The translations under genes and the position numbers were made by a program. A DNA stretch of 64,000 bases from Turritopsis dohrnii. Taxonomy: Eukaryota; Cnidaria; Hydrozoa; Anthoathecata; Oceaniidae. This document shows positions 62,034 through 64,000 of this stretch, one piece after another. The notes beneath the pieces are model-generated. The model worked only from the letters and a program-made list of their open reading frames with translations, was not told the origin of the DNA and searched no databases. The DNA lies in assembly GCA_027922465.2 (NCBI GenBank), contig BQMF02000030.1:1302001-1366000 (forward strand), in the 5' to 3' direction. The first letter of the stretch is position 1. Each line of letters opens with the position of its first letter.

Positions 62034-63130
62034 GGATCAGAGAATGTTTCCAGTGCAGAAGCTCTTCTCTTGGCACCAGCTTATTTTTAAAACCTAGTCT
62101 TCTAACTTCTTCAAATGTAGTAGGTTGAAAGCATATCGTCTGGTCTGTATTTTATTCTCGTGTGAATTTGATTTCGCATGTTGTTTTTTATTTTCTCGGT
62201 TTTGCATCACGATGAAATTTTTTAACACCATTTCCTTTGTTTGGGAATTTGAAATATTTTGTCAAATCTGCTCTTCTCTGAAGTGACTCCGCACCCTTCA
62301 TGTTTTTCTTGCCGTGCACTCCTTTTCTTTCTTTTTTTTTTTATTATTTTTTATCGTTATTTAATTATTAATGTTTGTTATGTTTTATCACTACCAATTA
62401 ATATGGCAACCGTCAGAATCAAATGGATTATTATATATACACATCAATCTTTGAAATCGTTGTTGTTGTTGTTTCAATCTTTCCGGCCAATGGGTTTGTC
62501 ATTCCCACCATAAGGGTGGCTATACATCTTTAGGTTTGTAATCAGTTCAACTTTTCGGACGAAAGCTTCTTAAGATATTCTGAAGGAACAAATCAGGCCA
62601 TGTATCTGATGAGAATCGATATCTGCTTTTAAAAGAAAATACTGTCGCCTCCGCTAAAAGGATTCCAAGTGAATTTTCCCGCGTAATATAACTACTGTCG
62701 TGTGTTGCAACTATTCCGAGGTGGTCCCTTATTCGGTTTCACATTTCGAAAATTCCCAGACCAGATCCACCGGTCATTCACTCAGAAGTATTTACTGCAG
62801 TAAAAAGTGATGAACACACACTTTGTGCAGCAAACCGACGAATTTAAAAGGATGGTAGTGGTCGGGGGTTGTGCATCATTTCATGTGTTAATGTACAAAA
62901 ATCTTGTGGTATTTTTGTGTTGTTTAGTCGGTAGGTCATTTCTCTTTGCATTGTGTACATTATGATCCACTGAAAGCATCTTCATAGTTAAGTTACCATT
63001 ACCTTAGCAGCAACATCAATAAAATGGTTCTTTTATAATGTGTTCTTGCAAATTTATATAATGCAAATAGAGTATCCAAGTACACAGCATATGAGAAAGA
63101 GTTCAACATGGATAGAATCAAGTAACGTGT
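62034..63130. other. 3' intergenic region, nothing recognised
   Basis: AT-rich with T-runs. No gene, RNA or bounded repeat is supported. Confidence 0.6.
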
Positions 63131-63135
63131 TTCCG

Positions 63136-63240
63136 CTAAAAAACGCCGACCTCTGATAAACGTCGCCTTCCCCATTAAACGCCGCATCCAAAAGCTGGAA
63201 AAGTTGTCTGAGGAATACGGTATCCTGTGTCTATTAAGGA
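63136..63240. repeat. ACGCCG motif-array fragment
   Basis: AAAAACGCCGACCTC, AAACGTCGCC and TTAAACGCCGCATCC repeat at about 25-bp spacing, then GAGGAATACGG. This looks like one end of a motif-array element of the 11960/21021 type. Confidence 0.45.
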
Positions 63241-63324
63241 CATTGCAGGCCCGTAGCAAGATGTTTCAGTTTGCGGGGGCTGAGGTAAAAAGGTTTGCTT
63301 GAAATCAGTGAAAGCAGCAACCAT

Positions 63325-63363
<39 letters not shown>
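63325..63363. repeat. 39-bp poly(G) run
   Basis: An uninterrupted G homopolymer in otherwise AT-rich DNA. Length is likely unreliable in sequencing. The apparent proline-rich antisense frame here is only this run. Confidence 0.95.
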
Positions 63364-63365
<2 letters not shown>

Positions 63366-63400
63366 GCAGCCCCCTCATAATCTACGGGCCTGGAACGACA

Positions 63401-64000
63401 GAATAACCTGAGTGTGAACGTTTATGATTTCGAAGAGAAAGTCGTGTTTCCGCTTCGCATTAGCAAAAATATCATTCCAAATCTCCACGTGGATTTGTTG
63501 TATTTTACTGCCTTGCAATGAGGAGCACACAAACTGCTATTTGTGTCAGAAAGACTTAGGAACTAGAGGTAATTGACAATACCATATCAATCTAAGCGTG
63601 TGAAAATTATTTCAGCGATTCACAATCTATATGTTAATAGCCGATTCTCTGTCTGTTTGTTTGTTTGTTTGTTTGTTTGTTTGTTTGTTTATTTGTAAGT
63701 CACGCAAAATGGTAGATTGAGTTGTGAGCGAAATTGTTTCTTTTTTTGTGTGCGACGTGAGTTCGAAGCAAATGCATGGCAACCCCAATCGAACGTGACT
63801 GTTTTTGGCTGGTGAACTAATAGGAATAACGTTTTTTTAATATTATTGTTAGTTTTATATTCCAAGGACTACGTTGACTACGTTGGCTTTGAAAACAATA
63901 CATCAACTAAATATAAAGAAACTAACTGATTAAACAGTTTGGACAAAAAGCAGCAGTGGCAGAACTTGGCAGCATGCTTGCCAGTGTATCTAGTCAGGGA
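63401..64000. other. right end of window, no gene recognised
   Basis: It contains a (TTTG)n microsatellite at 63652-63693. The final 50 bases (GCAGTGGCAGAACTTGG) may be the head of a tRNA-derived repeat cut by the window edge, but this cannot be judged. Confidence 0.4.

Noticed and set aside
63175..63378. Proline-rich minus-strand frame
   Set aside because: The proline stretch is the translated poly(G) homopolymer.

Overview
The window is animal nuclear DNA. It is AT-rich, with genes split by GT-AG introns, a metazoan protein kinase C, a metazoan-type SRP RNA, tRNA-derived SINEs and a dense, nested mixture of DNA transposons. The transposons (PIF/Harbinger with its MYB-like partner, a THAP-domain P-like element, a DD41D mariner, LINE and Gypsy pieces) fit an invertebrate. 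A cnidarian or similar AT-rich marine animal is my guess, but the sequence does not settle the phylum. There is no bacterial gene organisation and no CRISPR array.

Three host genes can be supported. (1) Positions 409-17968, minus strand: a 13-exon transporter of the SLC18B1 type (major facilitator, vesicular amine transporter-like). All exon phases close to one 435-residue frame. (2) Positions 37920-38217, minus strand: an SRP (7SL) RNA gene of about 298 nt. (3) Positions 46892-61218, plus strand: a complete conventional protein kinase C (pseudosubstrate, C1A, C1B, Ca2+-type C2, kinase, turn and hydrophobic motifs). It has two mutually exclusive first coding exons (46892-47058 and 49790-49950) joined to 15 shared exons, giving 677 or 675 residues. 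A possible small secreted protein lies at 40768-40959.

Most of the rest is mobile DNA. From 5.5 to 10.9 kb, inside the transporter introns, are a 3.6-kb element with long terminal inverted repeats, a GACGTC-rich element and a 298-bp tandem/inverted array. From 20 to 28 kb lie several non-autonomous elements, a Tc1-like relic and a broken DD41D mariner transposase. From 30.1 to 36.4 kb is a Harbinger element with 3-bp target duplications. Its intron holds a P-like element with 7 of 8 bp target duplications, which in turn holds a Gypsy gag-protease fragment. A ~120-bp MITE family occurs at least 14 times, six of them in PKC introns.

The two protein-coding host genes show no operon-like relationship. 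The most interesting host feature is the duplicated PKC first exon, which carries the autoinhibitory pseudosubstrate. A SINE-like repeat ends directly against the upstream copy.
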